Positions 8,394-17,577 of a stretch of DNA of 64,000 bases are shown piece after piece (within the stretch, counting starts at the first letter, position 1; the number at the start of each line of letters is the position of its first letter). The position numbers were made by a program, and so were the translations under genes. The stretch comes from Arthrobacter_B sp038069765 (lineage in GTDB: Bacteria > Actinomycetota > Actinomycetes > Actinomycetales > Micrococcaceae): the NCBI RefSeq assembly GCF_038069765.1, contig NZ_JBBPFS010000002.1, positions 434,001 to 498,000 of the forward strand. Direction: 5' to 3'. The notes beneath the pieces were generated by a model, which was given only the letters and a program-made list of their open reading frames with translations, was not told the origin of the DNA and did not search any database.

Positions 8394-8984
8394 TTGGCAA
8401 ACAACGTAGCCGACAGTGCGGATGTCGCTGACACCGCGGTTTTGGGCGAAGGCACCAAAGTGTGGCACCTTGCCCAGGTCCGCGAAGAAGCGGTCATCGG
8501 ATCCGGAGGCATCATTGGCCGGGGCGCCTACATCGGCACCGGCGTGCAGATGGGGAAGAACTGCAAGGTCCAGAATTACGCGCTGGTGTACGAGCCCGCG
8601 AAACTCGGCGACGGCGTCTTTATCGGCCCCGGTGTGATTCTCACCAATGACACTTACCCCCGGGCGGTCAACCCGGACGGTTCACTCAAGAGCGCGGACA
8701 ACTGGGAGGCAGTGGGCGTCACCATCAAGGACGGCGCCTCCATCGGTGCCCGTGCCGTGTGTGTGGCTCCGGTGACCATCGGAGCCTGGGCAACCGTTGC
8801 CGCCGGCACCGTGGTAGTCAAGGATGTCCCGGATTTCGCGCTCGTCGCGGGCGTTCCCGCGCGTCGCCTGGGCTGGGTCGGCAAGGCCGGGATCCCGCTG
8901 GTGCAGGACGGGGGACAGTGGACCTGTCCCGAGACCGGCCAGAAATTTATTGAAGAAAACGAAACTCTCCGAGAGGCAAAATGA
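8394..8984 (+). CDS. Left-handed beta-helix N-acetyltransferase (WlbB/WbpD-like)
   Basis: A 196-residue hexapeptide-repeat acyltransferase. Isoleucine- and valine-rich hexad repeats run from about residue 14 to 150 (IGSGGIIGRGAYIGTG, LGDGVFIGPGVILTND, IGARAVCVAPVTIG), with the conserved NDTYPRA loop and a short C-terminal tail. Relatives acetylate the 3-amino group of UDP-2-acetamido-3-amino sugars. The two downstream genes provide the expected aminotransferase and dehydrogenase, which strongly supports this role. TTG start with GAGGACGGGG upstream; the stop overlaps the next start (ATGATG). Confidence 0.82.
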   Translation: MANNVADSADVADTAVLGEGTKVWHLAQVREEAVIGSGGIIGRGAYIGTGVQMGKNCKVQNYALVYEPAKLGDGVFIGPGVILTNDTYPRAVNPDGSLKSADNWEAVGVTIKDGASIGARAVCVAPVTIGAWATVAAGTVVVKDVPDFALVAGVPARRLGWVGKAGIPLVQDGGQWTCPETGQKFIEENETLREAK

Positions 8985-10075
8985 TGAATCAGGATTTCAT
9001 TCCTCCTGCAAAACCGATTATCGGTTTGGAGGAACGCCAAGCTGTTGACGCCGTGCTTGCCTCGGGCCAACTGGCACAGGGGACCGAAGTCGCTGCTTTC
9101 GAAAATGAGTTTGCCGAAGTCCTGCTCGACGGCAGAGGCGCCGTTGCAGTCAACTCCGGCACGTCCGGGCTCCACCTTGGCCTGCTGGCTTCGGGAATCG
9201 GCCCCGGCGACGAGGTCATCGTTCCCTCCTTCACCTTTGCCGCCACCGCGAATTCGGTTGCGCTGACCGGTGCCACGCCCGTCTTCGCCGACATCGAGCC
9301 GGACTACTACGGGCTCGACCCCGCGTCGGTTGCCGCGAGCATCACGGACAAGACCAAGGGCATCATGCCCGTGCACCTGTACGGACATCCGTTCAACGTT
9401 CCCGCCATCTCCAAGATCGCCGATGACCACGGTCTGATGCTCTTCGAAGATGCGGCACAGGCTCACGGCGCCGCCGTCAACGGCCGCCGGGTGGGTACCT
9501 TCGGTACTTTCGGAACTTTCAGCCTGTATCCGACAAAGAACATGACCTCCGGCGAGGGCGGCATGGTCAGCACCGGAGATGCCGAGGTGGAGCGCCGTCT
9601 GCGCCTGCTGCGGAACCAGGGCATGGAACGCCAGTATGAGAACGAGCTGGTGGGCTTCAACTGCCGCATGACCAACATCCACGCTGCCATCGGCCGGGTC
9701 CAGCTGACCAAGGTCATGGGCTGGACGAAGCAGCGGCAGGCCAATGCGGCCTACCTCGATGCGAACCTCGAAGGCGTAGCCACCCCGAAGGTCGCCGAGG
9801 GCTACGAACATGTGTACCACCAGTACACGATCCGGGTCACCGAAGACCGCGACGGTTTCGCCCGGGCGCTCCGCGAAGAATTCAACGTTGGCTCCGGCGT
9901 GTACTACCCGGTCCCGAACCACGAGCTGGCACCGTACCAGGTCGACAAGGACCTGCCGCAGACCGCTGCCGCCTCGAAAGAGGTGCTGTCGCTGCCGGTG
10001 CACCCGTCCCTCTCGCAGAATGACCTTGAGCGCATTGTCGAAGCGGTCAACAAGGTTGCAAGGGCAGGCGCGTAA
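8981..10075 (+). CDS. DegT/DnrJ/EryC1/StrS PLP-dependent sugar aminotransferase (WlbC/WbpE-like)
   Basis: A 364-residue fold-type I aminotransferase. The lysine in YPTKNMTSGEGG is the PLP Schiff-base residue, and FEDAAQAHGA supplies the aspartate that pairs with the pyridine nitrogen; NSGTSGLHL holds the phosphate-binding loop. Family members transaminate 3- or 4-keto nucleotide sugars. Between an N-acetyltransferase and a sugar dehydrogenase, C3 amination of UDP-GlcNAc-derived uronate is the most likely reaction. Starts at the overlapping ATGATG and ends in TAATG shared with the next gene. Confidence 0.85.
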   Translation: MMNQDFIPPAKPIIGLEERQAVDAVLASGQLAQGTEVAAFENEFAEVLLDGRGAVAVNSGTSGLHLGLLASGIGPGDEVIVPSFTFAATANSVALTGATPVFADIEPDYYGLDPASVAASITDKTKGIMPVHLYGHPFNVPAISKIADDHGLMLFEDAAQAHGAAVNGRRVGTFGTFGTFSLYPTKNMTSGEGGMVSTGDAEVERRLRLLRNQGMERQYENELVGFNCRMTNIHAAIGRVQLTKVMGWTKQRQANAAYLDANLEGVATPKVAEGYEHVYHQYTIRVTEDRDGFARALREEFNVGSGVYYPVPNHELAPYQVDKDLPQTAAASKEVLSLPVHPSLSQNDLERIVEAVNKVARAGA

Positions 10076-11061
10076 TGGCAAACCTCCGTGCGGGCCTGAT
10101 CGGGCTCGGAATGATGGGGCGTCACCACGCCCGCGTAGTGCGTGAGCTGGACGGCGTTGACCTGGTGGGCGTAGCCGACTCTTTCGGAGACCCCCACGGC
10201 GTCGCCGACAGGCTGCCGGTCTGCTCAAGCGTGGATGAGCTCATTGAGCAGGGCCTGGACATGGCCGTTGTTGCCGTGCCCACGGTCCTTCACGAAGAAA
10301 TCGCGCTGAAACTCGCAGCGGCCGGAGTCCACGCATTGGTGGAAAAGCCGATCGCCAACGACTCGGCCTCGGGCACCCGGATTGCCCAGGCGTTCGAGGA
10401 CGCCGGCCTGGTTGGCGCTGTGGGCCACATCGAACGGTTCAACCCTGCCCTGCAGAACCTCCGGGAACGCCTTGAAGCGGGCGAGCTTGGCGACGTTTAC
10501 CAGATCTCCACCCGCCGCCAGGGCCCGTTCCCGGCGCGCATTGCCGACGTCGGCGTCGTTAAGGACCTGGCAACGCACGACATCGACCTGACGGCGTGGC
10601 TGGCCCAGTCCGCCTACGAGGATGTCTTTGCGCGGACCACCTCCCGCAGCGGCCGGGAACACGAGGACATGGTGTCAGCGGTCGGGCATCTGAACGGCGG
10701 CATCATTACCAACCACATGGTGAACTGGCTCTCGCCGTTCAAGGAACGCACAACGGTTGTGCTCGGGGAACGCGGCGCCTTCGTGGCTGACACCATCTCC
10801 GCTGACCTCACGTTCATTGAGAACGGCACCTTCCAGACGGAGTGGGAGTCCATGGCAGCCTTCCGCGGCGTTGCCGAAGGCTCCAGCACCCGGTTTGCGC
10901 TGGCGAAGCGCGAGCCCCTCAAGATGGAGCATGAGGCATTCCGGGATGCGATCCTGGGGAAGTCCCAGCGTGTGGTCACACTGTGGGAGGGACTCGCCAC
11001 GCTGCGCGTGGCGGAAGCCGTGCTCGAATCCGCTGCGACGGGAAATGTCGTAAAACTGTAA
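10075..11061 (+). CDS. Gfo/Idh/MocA family sugar dehydrogenase (WlbA/WbpB-like)
   Basis: A 328-residue oxidoreductase. The N-terminal Rossmann fold begins GLIGLGMMGRHHARV, and the family signature ALVEKPIA follows at about residue 87. The substrate-domain segment KDLATHDIDLTAW carries the conserved histidine and aspartate. By context it should oxidise the C3 hydroxyl of a UDP-HexNAc uronate, making the keto sugar used by the upstream aminotransferase. Together the three genes resemble wlbA/B/C, but the UDP-GlcNAc 6-dehydrogenase that normally supplies the substrate is not in this window. Ends just before a strong terminator. Confidence 0.82.
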   Translation: MANLRAGLIGLGMMGRHHARVVRELDGVDLVGVADSFGDPHGVADRLPVCSSVDELIEQGLDMAVVAVPTVLHEEIALKLAAAGVHALVEKPIANDSASGTRIAQAFEDAGLVGAVGHIERFNPALQNLRERLEAGELGDVYQISTRRQGPFPARIADVGVVKDLATHDIDLTAWLAQSAYEDVFARTTSRSGREHEDMVSAVGHLNGGIITNHMVNWLSPFKERTTVVLGERGAFVADTISADLTFIENGTFQTEWESMAAFRGVAEGSSTRFALAKREPLKMEHEAFRDAILGKSQRVVTLWEGLATLRVAEAVLESAATGNVVKL

Positions 11062-11082
11062 TCACCCGTATTTTCGAGGCAG

Positions 11083-11120
11083 AAGGGTCACGTCGCATGT
11101 ACGCAGCGGCGTGACCCTTT
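11083..11120 (+). terminator. Intrinsic terminator after the acetamido-sugar cassette
   Basis: A 10-bp perfect stem (AAGGGTCACG at 11083-11092, CGTGACCCTT at 11110-11119) ends in TTT, 22 nt after the dehydrogenase stop codon. Confidence 0.8.
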
Positions 11121-11153
11121 ACGATTGGTTCCAGCCTTTCAGCGGAGGAACCT

Positions 11154-12314
11154 ATGCGCCACAGCAGTGCCCGGCATCGCGTTGCCAGCAGACCGGCAGA
11201 CCTGAACCGGGATGCTGCGGCCGTGGGAATTTGGCTCTTTGGTGCCGCCGTAGTTGCCTCGCTGGCCGTCTACAACAGCTATCAGCTGACCTCCGGCGAG
11301 CCGACGCTGAGCAGTGTGGCGGCGCAGTTTGCCCGCTTCGATTACGTCCACTTTGACGATATCGCCCGGCTTGGGTATCTCCCCGAACCCGGAACCGCTT
11401 CCACGGCCGCCCCCTTGTATGCGTTTTTTCCTGCCATGCCGATGCTGCTCCGCCTGGGCATGGCGCTGGGGCTTTCCTCCATCATCACGGGCCTGGCGAT
11501 CTCCGCCGTCTCCGGAGCCCTGGCGTCCGTGTGGATACGGCGAATAGCTGACGCCTACCTTCCCGGACTGGGGCTCAAAGCCGCCGCAGTGTTCGTGACG
11601 GCCCCGCCGGCCATCTTTCTGTACGCGCCGTACACCGAATCTTTGTTCCTGGCCGTGGGCCTTGGAGCCTGGTACTTCGGCATGCGCGGCAAATGGCTCC
11701 CCGCCGCCGTCTTCTGCGCCCTGTCCTGCACGGTCAGGATTTCCGGTGCCTTCCTGCTGGCGGCCCTTCTCGTTCTGTGGCTGACCCAGTACCGGGCCCG
11801 CGACGGCGGACGCCAGCCGCGGCCGCGCCGGGATTCGTGGCTGTTCCTGGTCATCCCCGCGGTTGTACTGGCCGGGTGGATGGCCTATCTGGCCTCCATC
11901 ACCGGCGACCTGCTGGCCTACACCAGCGCGCAGAAATACTGGGGCCGGCACTTTGAATGGCCGTGGACCGCGCTGCAGATGACCGTCGGCACCTACCCGC
12001 CCACCGGCGGACCCTCCGTGATGGGTTACGCGGAAGTGATTGCGGCCGCCGCCGGTGTTGTCGTCACCGGCGTGCTGATTTACCGGAGGCTCTACGGAGA
12101 GAGCGTGTTTGTGGGACTCAACGTCCTGCTGCTGGCCACCTCGACATATTTCTATTCCGTTCCACGCTCAGCGCTCCTGTGGTGGCCGCTGTGGATAGGG
12201 ATTGCCTACCTCCTGCGCAGAAGCAGGGCCGCGCTGTCCGTGTACCTGCTGTTGTCCCTCTGGGCCATGCTTTGGTGGGCCAACCTGTTCCTCAACGGGC
12301 TGTGGGCGGGGTAG
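11154..12314 (+). CDS. PIG-V-like polyprenyl-phosphate-dependent mannosyltransferase (GT-C membrane protein)
   Basis: A 386-residue polytopic protein with about ten membrane segments. The family landmarks are present in order: FDYVHFDDIARLGY (about 65-78, acidic first luminal loop), FFPAMPMLLRLGM, APPAIFLYAPYTESLFLA, TVRISGAFLLAALL and, near the C-terminus, SVPRSALLWWP. These match PIG-V/GT-C enzymes, which take mannose from a lipid carrier on the outer membrane face. Substrate is not determined by the sequence. ATG start with GGAGGA 7 nt upstream. Its stop codon lies inside the first, degenerate copy of an 18-bp tandem repeat, so the very C-terminus may be recently altered. Confidence 0.72.
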   Translation: MRHSSARHRVASRPADLNRDAAAVGIWLFGAAVVASLAVYNSYQLTSGEPTLSSVAAQFARFDYVHFDDIARLGYLPEPGTASTAAPLYAFFPAMPMLLRLGMALGLSSIITGLAISAVSGALASVWIRRIADAYLPGLGLKAAAVFVTAPPAIFLYAPYTESLFLAVGLGAWYFGMRGKWLPAAVFCALSCTVRISGAFLLAALLVLWLTQYRARDGGRQPRPRRDSWLFLVIPAVVLAGWMAYLASITGDLLAYTSAQKYWGRHFEWPWTALQMTVGTYPPTGGPSVMGYAEVIAAAAGVVVTGVLIYRRLYGESVFVGLNVLLLATSTYFYSVPRSALLWWPLWIGIAYLLRRSRAALSVYLLLSLWAMLWWANLFLNGLWAG

Positions 12315-12392
12315 CCGGGGGAGGGCAGGGTAGTCGCGGTGGGCAGGGTAGCCGCGGTGGGCAGGGTAGCCGCGGTGGGCAGGGCAGCGGCG
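12302..12392 (+). repeat. 18-bp tandem repeat (minisatellite) at the 3' end of the mannosyltransferase gene
   Basis: Four contiguous 18-bp units occupy 12321-12392 (consensus GTGGGCAGGGTAGCCGCG; the two middle copies are identical, the outer ones differ at one to three positions). The last 18 nt around the stop codon, 12302-12319, read GTGGGCGGGGTAGCCGGG, so the array appears to have grown from the gene's own 3' end, stop codon included. The remaining 12393-12512 up to the convergent gene holds only GC-rich inverted repeats, for example an 8-bp stem at 12437-12454. Confidence 0.9.
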
Positions 12393-12512
12393 GCCCGCCC
12401 GCGGCAGTGCGGGCAGGGAGGCCGGGAACGGCAGAGGCCGCCCGTCCGGGCGGCAGGCGGGGCCTGCCGGCCGGATGAGCGGCCTCCTTGCTTTCAGAGC
12501 CGGGCCGGAGCG

Positions 12513-14759
12513 CTACCCTTTGTCCGGTACCCGTACTGCGGCCCGGTCCCGGGTCCGGGGTCCGGGGGCGGGGGCTGGCTGCGCTGTGCGGCCGCGCCGT
12601 GAACGGACGGCATGGATGAGGCTCAGCAGCAACGCCAGTCCCCAACCGACGCCCATGGCTCCCAGACCGAGGTAGAGGCCCGGGGGAGTGAACTCCAGCT
12701 TCACTTCGGATGCCCCCTGGGGGACATCGACCGTGACAACGCCTGCCGGGCCTTCATCGACCTCCTGCACGGCGCCGTCCACGATGACCGAATAGCCGGG
12801 CCAGGCCAGCCGGGCGAAGACGAGCTCTCCGCCGGAAGGAGCCGAAACGCGGACCGTTTCAGCATCCCCGTCCTGTTCCGCGGAGAGGACGTCCAGCCCG
12901 GGTGACGCCCAGGAAACGGTTCCCGGGAACTCCAGGGGCTCCTGGCGCCGCAGGATATCGCGGTACTCGTCCGACTCGACGATTTCCCAGCCGGCGGGAA
13001 GCGGTGCGGCGTTCACATCCAGCAGGGTCTTCTGGACAACGACGGTCTCCAGCCGCAGTACGTCCGCCAGCGGCACCGGAATGCTCTCGGAGGCATCATT
13101 CCACAGCTGGTCGTACGCAGCCGGGCACGTCTCGCCCCGGTAGTTCATGCACAGCGCGTTGACGTAGGTGATGTAGCTGATGCCGCTGTAACGGTTGAGG
13201 CTGTTATCGACCCCGGCATTCAGGATCTGGTTTCCGTACAGCAGGGACCCGTTCACGAAGGCCGGCGCTTCCAGCCCGTTGAAGGTCATCAGCTGCAGGG
13301 TGTTGCCCTCGTAGCTTTCCGTTGATTCTTCCAGCACCTCGACGTCAACGGGGGACCCCAGGGCCGCGACCGGGTTTGCCGGGATGAAGGCGTAGCTCTG
13401 GAACACCAGGATGGAGGCCGTCCCGAAGACCATGACTGCGGCGAGCCCGGGGAAGCCCGCGCGGCGCCAGAGGAAGAGCGCCAGACCCAGCAGGGCGGCA
13501 ATGTAGAGCCCGATGAGCAGCTGGCTGTGCAGTCCGTCCGGGTAGATGGCCCACGCGCGGTAGACGCCAAAGGCCACGATCGCCAGGGCGAACACCAGCC
13601 TGGCTTTGAACTTGGTGGCGCTGAGCCCGGCGGACAGGACGACGACGAAGATCACCAACAGGCCGAGGTAGAAGTACTCGATGAGGCGCAGCGGCCAGCG
13701 GAAAAGCAGGATGTGCGAAGGAGCGTAGGCCAGCAGGAAGTACACGCCGGTGACGATGTACAGACTGGAGATTTGGCGGCTTCGGGCGGCAATTGAACGG
13801 AAGTTCAACCAGGGCAGCAGCGGCAGGATAAACCAGGCCAGGAAGGCCGACGGAACGGACTCGATGGCTCCGAAGAAGTTGCTTGTGGGCGGCCGGTAGT
13901 TCGGCATGCTCAGCGCGGTCAGGTCGCCGATTCCCGGAACCAGGAACATGTCATTCGCAATGATGTTGCTGGTACGCGCGGTGACCTCTGCGGAGAGGGG
14001 CAGGGGGAAGAACACGAGCACTGCCGTCAGGCCCACCGCCAGTGCGAGGAAGAACAGGGTGACCAGTCTCTTGCTCTTTCGGGTGAGCAGGAGTTCAACG
14101 CCGACTGCACCGCAGACCACGATGATTCCGACGGCGCCGTAGGGGTTCCCGGCGGTCATGGTCAGGAAGCCCAGGAGGAAGGGCAGCAGGGGATTGCGGT
14201 TTCCGTGCATGGCCCTGCGCAGCGACCACCAGAACAGGGTGACCCAGGCAAAGGCCATGAGGCCGCCGGGCCAGCGGGCGGCCTCGTAGAAGAGCGTGAA
14301 CCCGCTGAACGGGATGGCGATGCCTGCGGCTGCCGCAAGCCACCTGTTGGCTCCGTAGCTCCGGGCCAGCAGGAAGGTGCCGAGGGCGAGGATGGCCATG
14401 AACTCGGCCACGACAATGAACGAAGCCAGGGCCAGGTTGCTGATGTTGGCCACGGCCATGAAGTTCAGCAGGTTCAGCGGATTCCAGATCCCGTAACCCA
14501 CTTCGGCGATGTAGTTTCCGCCCACCCAGCCGGCGGGGTCCATGAGTTCGAGGTTTCCGTTCAGGAGCTCCTCGCCCAGGCTGCGCCACACCGGAAGGAA
14601 CGACTGCATGGTGTCGTCCCAATAAAAGAACGTGGGGCTGAACAACCGGGGAATGAAACACAAAGCCACGGTGATGAGCGGGACCAGCACAGCGATGTGC
14701 CAATCCTTCAGGGACTTTCTGTCCGTTTTTACTGCCGTGCCTGGAACTCGGGACGCCAT
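12513..14759 (-). CDS. YfhO-like large polytopic membrane protein (putative GT-C glycosyltransferase)
   Basis: A 748-residue membrane protein with about 13 helices over the first 480 residues and a soluble extracytoplasmic C-terminal beta-rich region (about 510-700) before a last helix at about 705-725. The first loop contains FYWDDTMQSFLPVWRSLGEEL, followed by WNPLNLLNF, like the acidic catalytic loop of YfhO and related GT-C enzymes; YfhO proteins act in glycosylation of cell-wall polymers in Firmicutes. Last gene of a leftward four-gene unit. The ATG has AGGAAAC upstream. The highly basic end SRRGRTAQ is likely cytoplasmic. Family assignment is by architecture and motifs, not certain. Confidence 0.62.
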   Translation of the reverse strand: MASRVPGTAVKTDRKSLKDWHIAVLVPLITVALCFIPRLFSPTFFYWDDTMQSFLPVWRSLGEELLNGNLELMDPAGWVGGNYIAEVGYGIWNPLNLLNFMAVANISNLALASFIVVAEFMAILALGTFLLARSYGANRWLAAAAGIAIPFSGFTLFYEAARWPGGLMAFAWVTLFWWSLRRAMHGNRNPLLPFLLGFLTMTAGNPYGAVGIIVVCGAVGVELLLTRKSKRLVTLFFLALAVGLTAVLVFFPLPLSAEVTARTSNIIANDMFLVPGIGDLTALSMPNYRPPTSNFFGAIESVPSAFLAWFILPLLPWLNFRSIAARSRQISSLYIVTGVYFLLAYAPSHILLFRWPLRLIEYFYLGLLVIFVVVLSAGLSATKFKARLVFALAIVAFGVYRAWAIYPDGLHSQLLIGLYIAALLGLALFLWRRAGFPGLAAVMVFGTASILVFQSYAFIPANPVAALGSPVDVEVLEESTESYEGNTLQLMTFNGLEAPAFVNGSLLYGNQILNAGVDNSLNRYSGISYITYVNALCMNYRGETCPAAYDQLWNDASESIPVPLADVLRLETVVVQKTLLDVNAAPLPAGWEIVESDEYRDILRRQEPLEFPGTVSWASPGLDVLSAEQDGDAETVRVSAPSGGELVFARLAWPGYSVIVDGAVQEVDEGPAGVVTVDVPQGASEVKLEFTPPGLYLGLGAMGVGWGLALLLSLIHAVRSRRGRTAQPAPAPGPRTRDRAAVRVPDKG

Positions 14760-14815
14760 TGTTTCCTAACTTGCGACGTTGGTGCTTGTGCTGGGCTGCT
14801 GACTTGTCCTCGGGC

Positions 14816-16600
14816 TTACCCGGTCTTGCGGAGGACCACGTTCTGGATCGCGTTGACGGGGTTCAACACTGCGGACCAGCCCAGCCTCTGAAGCTCCGGA
14901 AGGCGCTCCGCCTGGCCGCCCTCCAGAACCATGTAGCTGACGCCGTATCTTTCCGAGATACGGTCCAATTCTTCAGAGCTTAGGCTGTTGTACGCCCGGG
15001 GGTCACCTTGGCGGCACTGGTCAACTCCGCCCATCTCCCCGAGGCGCTCCTGCCATTGAACCCACGGCTCGCCGCCGTAGGGGATGTTTTTGCAGTCCGC
15101 AATGACGCCGCGGTAGGTAGCCGCACGTACGTAGGCTGCCAGCGGCGGAGCCAGGAGGCTTTCACCAGCCGGAACAACTTCTTCCACGGCTTCACCCCAT
15201 TCACGTATATCAGAATCGGGGATGTACCCGGTCTGAAGGCCGCGAAGCGTCAACCCGCCGGAACCGGCCGCAGTGCCGAGGAAAAGCACGATCAGGGCCG
15301 TTGCACACCAGCGCGTGGCCTGAACGGTGATTTCCGGGCGGCGGGACCGCAGGACAACAGGGATCAGGACCAGCAGGAGGTAGGCCCCGGCGAAAAGGGC
15401 GCTGAAGGGGATGACGGGCTGCCATGACCCGTCCAAGAGGTACTCCCAGGTCAGGACCAGAATCAGGAGAACTGCCGGAAGGTTCCTGGTCCTCAGGCGG
15501 AAGACGGGCAGCAGGAGTGCCATGACGGCAAACGGCATCACCAGAGCGCCCAGGCGGTAGACGTTCAACCCCTGGGCCAGCTCCCCGAAGAACGGAACGG
15601 ACAGGACGTTGGCCATGAGGCCGAGGAACAGCCCAACCATCGGCAGGCCGACGACGGCGGCCCAGACAGTCCGTCCGCCGAAAGGTTCGTAGAGGAAAGT
15701 TAAAAGTGCGAGTCCAATGATCGCTACCGAGAAGATCACCGCGGAGCTGCCCCAGAGCTGGGCCGCGCAGTGATACGCGATCAGCTCGTTGCAGATATCG
15801 ACAAAGTCAGCGGTGTTTGCCGCCACCGGCCGTGCCGCCAGCCCGCCAAGCACGATGGCCGCGGTGAGGAGCAGGCCGGCCGCGGCGGCCTTTGGAAGGG
15901 TGCGGCGGTGCAGGGCCTGCACAAGGATCAGGGCGGCCAGGAGGACGGACACAACCGCTCCCTGCTGCACATGGACCACGGCGGCCAGCACGGCTGCTGC
16001 AAGCATCCACTTTTCGCGCCCCGTGAGGGCGGCGGCTATGAAGAGCAGGGTGAGGTTCGCGGACACAACGGCCGGTATCGCCAGGGCCAGCATGGAGGAT
16101 CCGGTCCCGACCACCATCCACGGTGAGAGCGAAGCGAGGACGGTTGTAGCCGCGCCAAACAGCCACGGCGTGTTCGGCGCCCACTTCCGGCTCAGGAAGG
16201 AAACGGCCAGGCCGAAGGCTGCCAGCCCGGAACACCAGAAGAGTACGTAGACCGTGCCCAGAATGCCCAGGGAACTGCCCAGGTAGGTCAGGGAATCGAA
16301 AAACCAGTGCGGCTGCGGTGCGGCCTCCAGGAACCAGTCGCCGGCGTACCTGCTGGGGTCCGCCCAGTGCAGCCCCAGGGCGGACAGCACATAGTGGTCG
16401 CCGGTGCCTGCGCTGTATCCGCCGGGCAGGCCGGAGTGCAGACCGCGGTTTCCGCTGTTGGTGAGCACCCCCAGGAGCAGCGCTGTGGCAGCAGCCTGAC
16501 CGTAGACGCCGCCGGCAAGCCTTCGCAGCGCGGAGGGCGGCGCCTGCCGGAGTGAAGCGGTATCTTCTTCAGCTGCTTCCGGAGGGGATGGAAGGCTCAA
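14816..16600 (-). CDS. Polytopic membrane protein, probable surface-glycan glycosyltransferase of unknown specificity
   Basis: A 594-residue protein with about 12 predicted helices between residues 35 and 445 and a soluble outward-facing C-terminal domain (about 460-590). The first outward loop contains GTGDHYVLSALGLHWADPSRYAGDW, split here into its key residues: the Asp-His pair and the later Asp-Pro, a layout typical of GT-C enzymes. The C-terminal part has conserved-looking cysteines at about 505 and 530 that could form a disulfide. I do not recognise a named family. It overlaps the flippase-like gene by 4 nt (ATGA) and is followed after 56 nt by the YfhO-like gene, so it acts in the same pathway. 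Confidence 0.6.
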   Translation of the reverse strand: MSLPSPPEAAEEDTASLRQAPPSALRRLAGGVYGQAAATALLLGVLTNSGNRGLHSGLPGGYSAGTGDHYVLSALGLHWADPSRYAGDWFLEAAPQPHWFFDSLTYLGSSLGILGTVYVLFWCSGLAAFGLAVSFLSRKWAPNTPWLFGAATTVLASLSPWMVVGTGSSMLALAIPAVVSANLTLLFIAAALTGREKWMLAAAVLAAVVHVQQGAVVSVLLAALILVQALHRRTLPKAAAAGLLLTAAIVLGGLAARPVAANTADFVDICNELIAYHCAAQLWGSSAVIFSVAIIGLALLTFLYEPFGGRTVWAAVVGLPMVGLFLGLMANVLSVPFFGELAQGLNVYRLGALVMPFAVMALLLPVFRLRTRNLPAVLLILVLTWEYLLDGSWQPVIPFSALFAGAYLLLVLIPVVLRSRRPEITVQATRWCATALIVLFLGTAAGSGGLTLRGLQTGYIPDSDIREWGEAVEEVVPAGESLLAPPLAAYVRAATYRGVIADCKNIPYGGEPWVQWQERLGEMGGVDQCRQGDPRAYNSLSSEELDRISERYGVSYMVLEGGQAERLPELQRLGWSAVLNPVNAIQNVVLRKTG

Positions 16601-17577
16601 TCACGCTCTCCCGGCAGTCCCCGTTTGATGGACAGGAATGCCACGCCGACACAAAGGAGATCCGCCACCGTAAAGAGCAGGCGGGAGAGGAGCGCGATCG
16701 CAGTGGCCGCTCCGACTGACATGACGGACGCCAGCGCCAGGCCGACGATCGCTTCCCGGGCTCCGATTCCCGCGGGGAGCAGGAACGCCACAACGCCGGT
16801 GGTCATGCCCAGGGCCAGCGCCCCGGTCAGGAAGAAGAGTGTTCCCGGTTCCAATCCGGCTTCATGGCTGGAAAGCAGCCACAGGTGTATGCCGAAGAAG
16901 GCATACATGCCGACGCCCAGAATAAAGGAATGGATCATGGTCTTGGCCCTGATCGGCGTCGGAAGCGGCTCCCGGCGGAAGATGCGCAGGACCAGGTTGA
17001 CCAGGAAGGTGACAACCCGCGGGTGCATGGCCAGCAGGACCACCGGCAGGAGGATGTACAGCCAGCGGAGCGAGGGCTGCTGTTCCCCCAGCGCCGGCAG
17101 TGCCAGGGCCCCGACGACAAGCGAGGCACCCACGGTAATGCCCGTGCTGACCAGAGACGCGACGAAAACCTGGGCGCGGCCCAGCCCCTGCTTGCGGCCC
17201 AGCTCCATCTGCAGCACGAAGGCCCATACCGAGCCCGGGACGTATTTTCCAAGCTGGCCGATGAGATAAATCTTGTTGAGATCGCCTCTTTGGGCACCCG
17301 CAGCTTTATCGCTGTCCAGGACGCCGAGAAGGATGACGCGCCACATCATCATGCCCAGGAGGACGCCGGGGATCAACAGAACCAGAGCCGCGGCAACCTG
17401 CCACCAGGCCATGGAGAAGACGGTGGCCTTTACCTCGGGCCACTGGGTGAAAATTGCGTAGACTGCCGCCGCGAAGACGAGGACCAGCAGTGCGCGCCGA
17501 GCAAAATCTAGGATCTTCTGCCGCTTCGTCGGGGGCGCGGAGATCGGGGCATCGGGCATGGACTCTGGCTGGCTCAC
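16597..17577 (-). CDS. Lysylphosphatidylglycerol-synthase-type transmembrane protein (UPF0104, flippase-like)
   Basis: A 326-residue protein with about eight helices and no catalytic soluble domain. Characteristic segments are LNKIYLIGQLGKYVPGSVW (about 97-115), the G-K-Y-P-G-S core of the family, and GVVAFLLPAGIGAREAIVG (about 265-283). Stand-alone members often sit beside GT2 enzymes and are proposed to flip polyprenyl-linked sugars or to assist glycosyltransferases. Here it overlaps the GT2 gene upstream and the GT-C-like gene downstream by 4 nt each, which fits a flippase between a cytoplasmic transferase and an outward-facing one. GTG start. Confidence 0.78.
   Translation of the reverse strand: MSQPESMPDAPISAPPTKRQKILDFARRALLVLVFAAAVYAIFTQWPEVKATVFSMAWWQVAAALVLLIPGVLLGMMMWRVILLGVLDSDKAAGAQRGDLNKIYLIGQLGKYVPGSVWAFVLQMELGRKQGLGRAQVFVASLVSTGITVGASLVVGALALPALGEQQPSLRWLYILLPVVLLAMHPRVVTFLVNLVLRIFRREPLPTPIRAKTMIHSFILGVGMYAFFGIHLWLLSSHEAGLEPGTLFFLTGALALGMTTGVVAFLLPAGIGAREAIVGLALASVMSVGAATAIALLSRLLFTVADLLCVGVAFLSIKRGLPGERD

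Noticed and set aside
12321..12392. CRISPR-like array
   Set aside because: The units are contiguous 18-bp repeats without spacers, and no cas genes are present.
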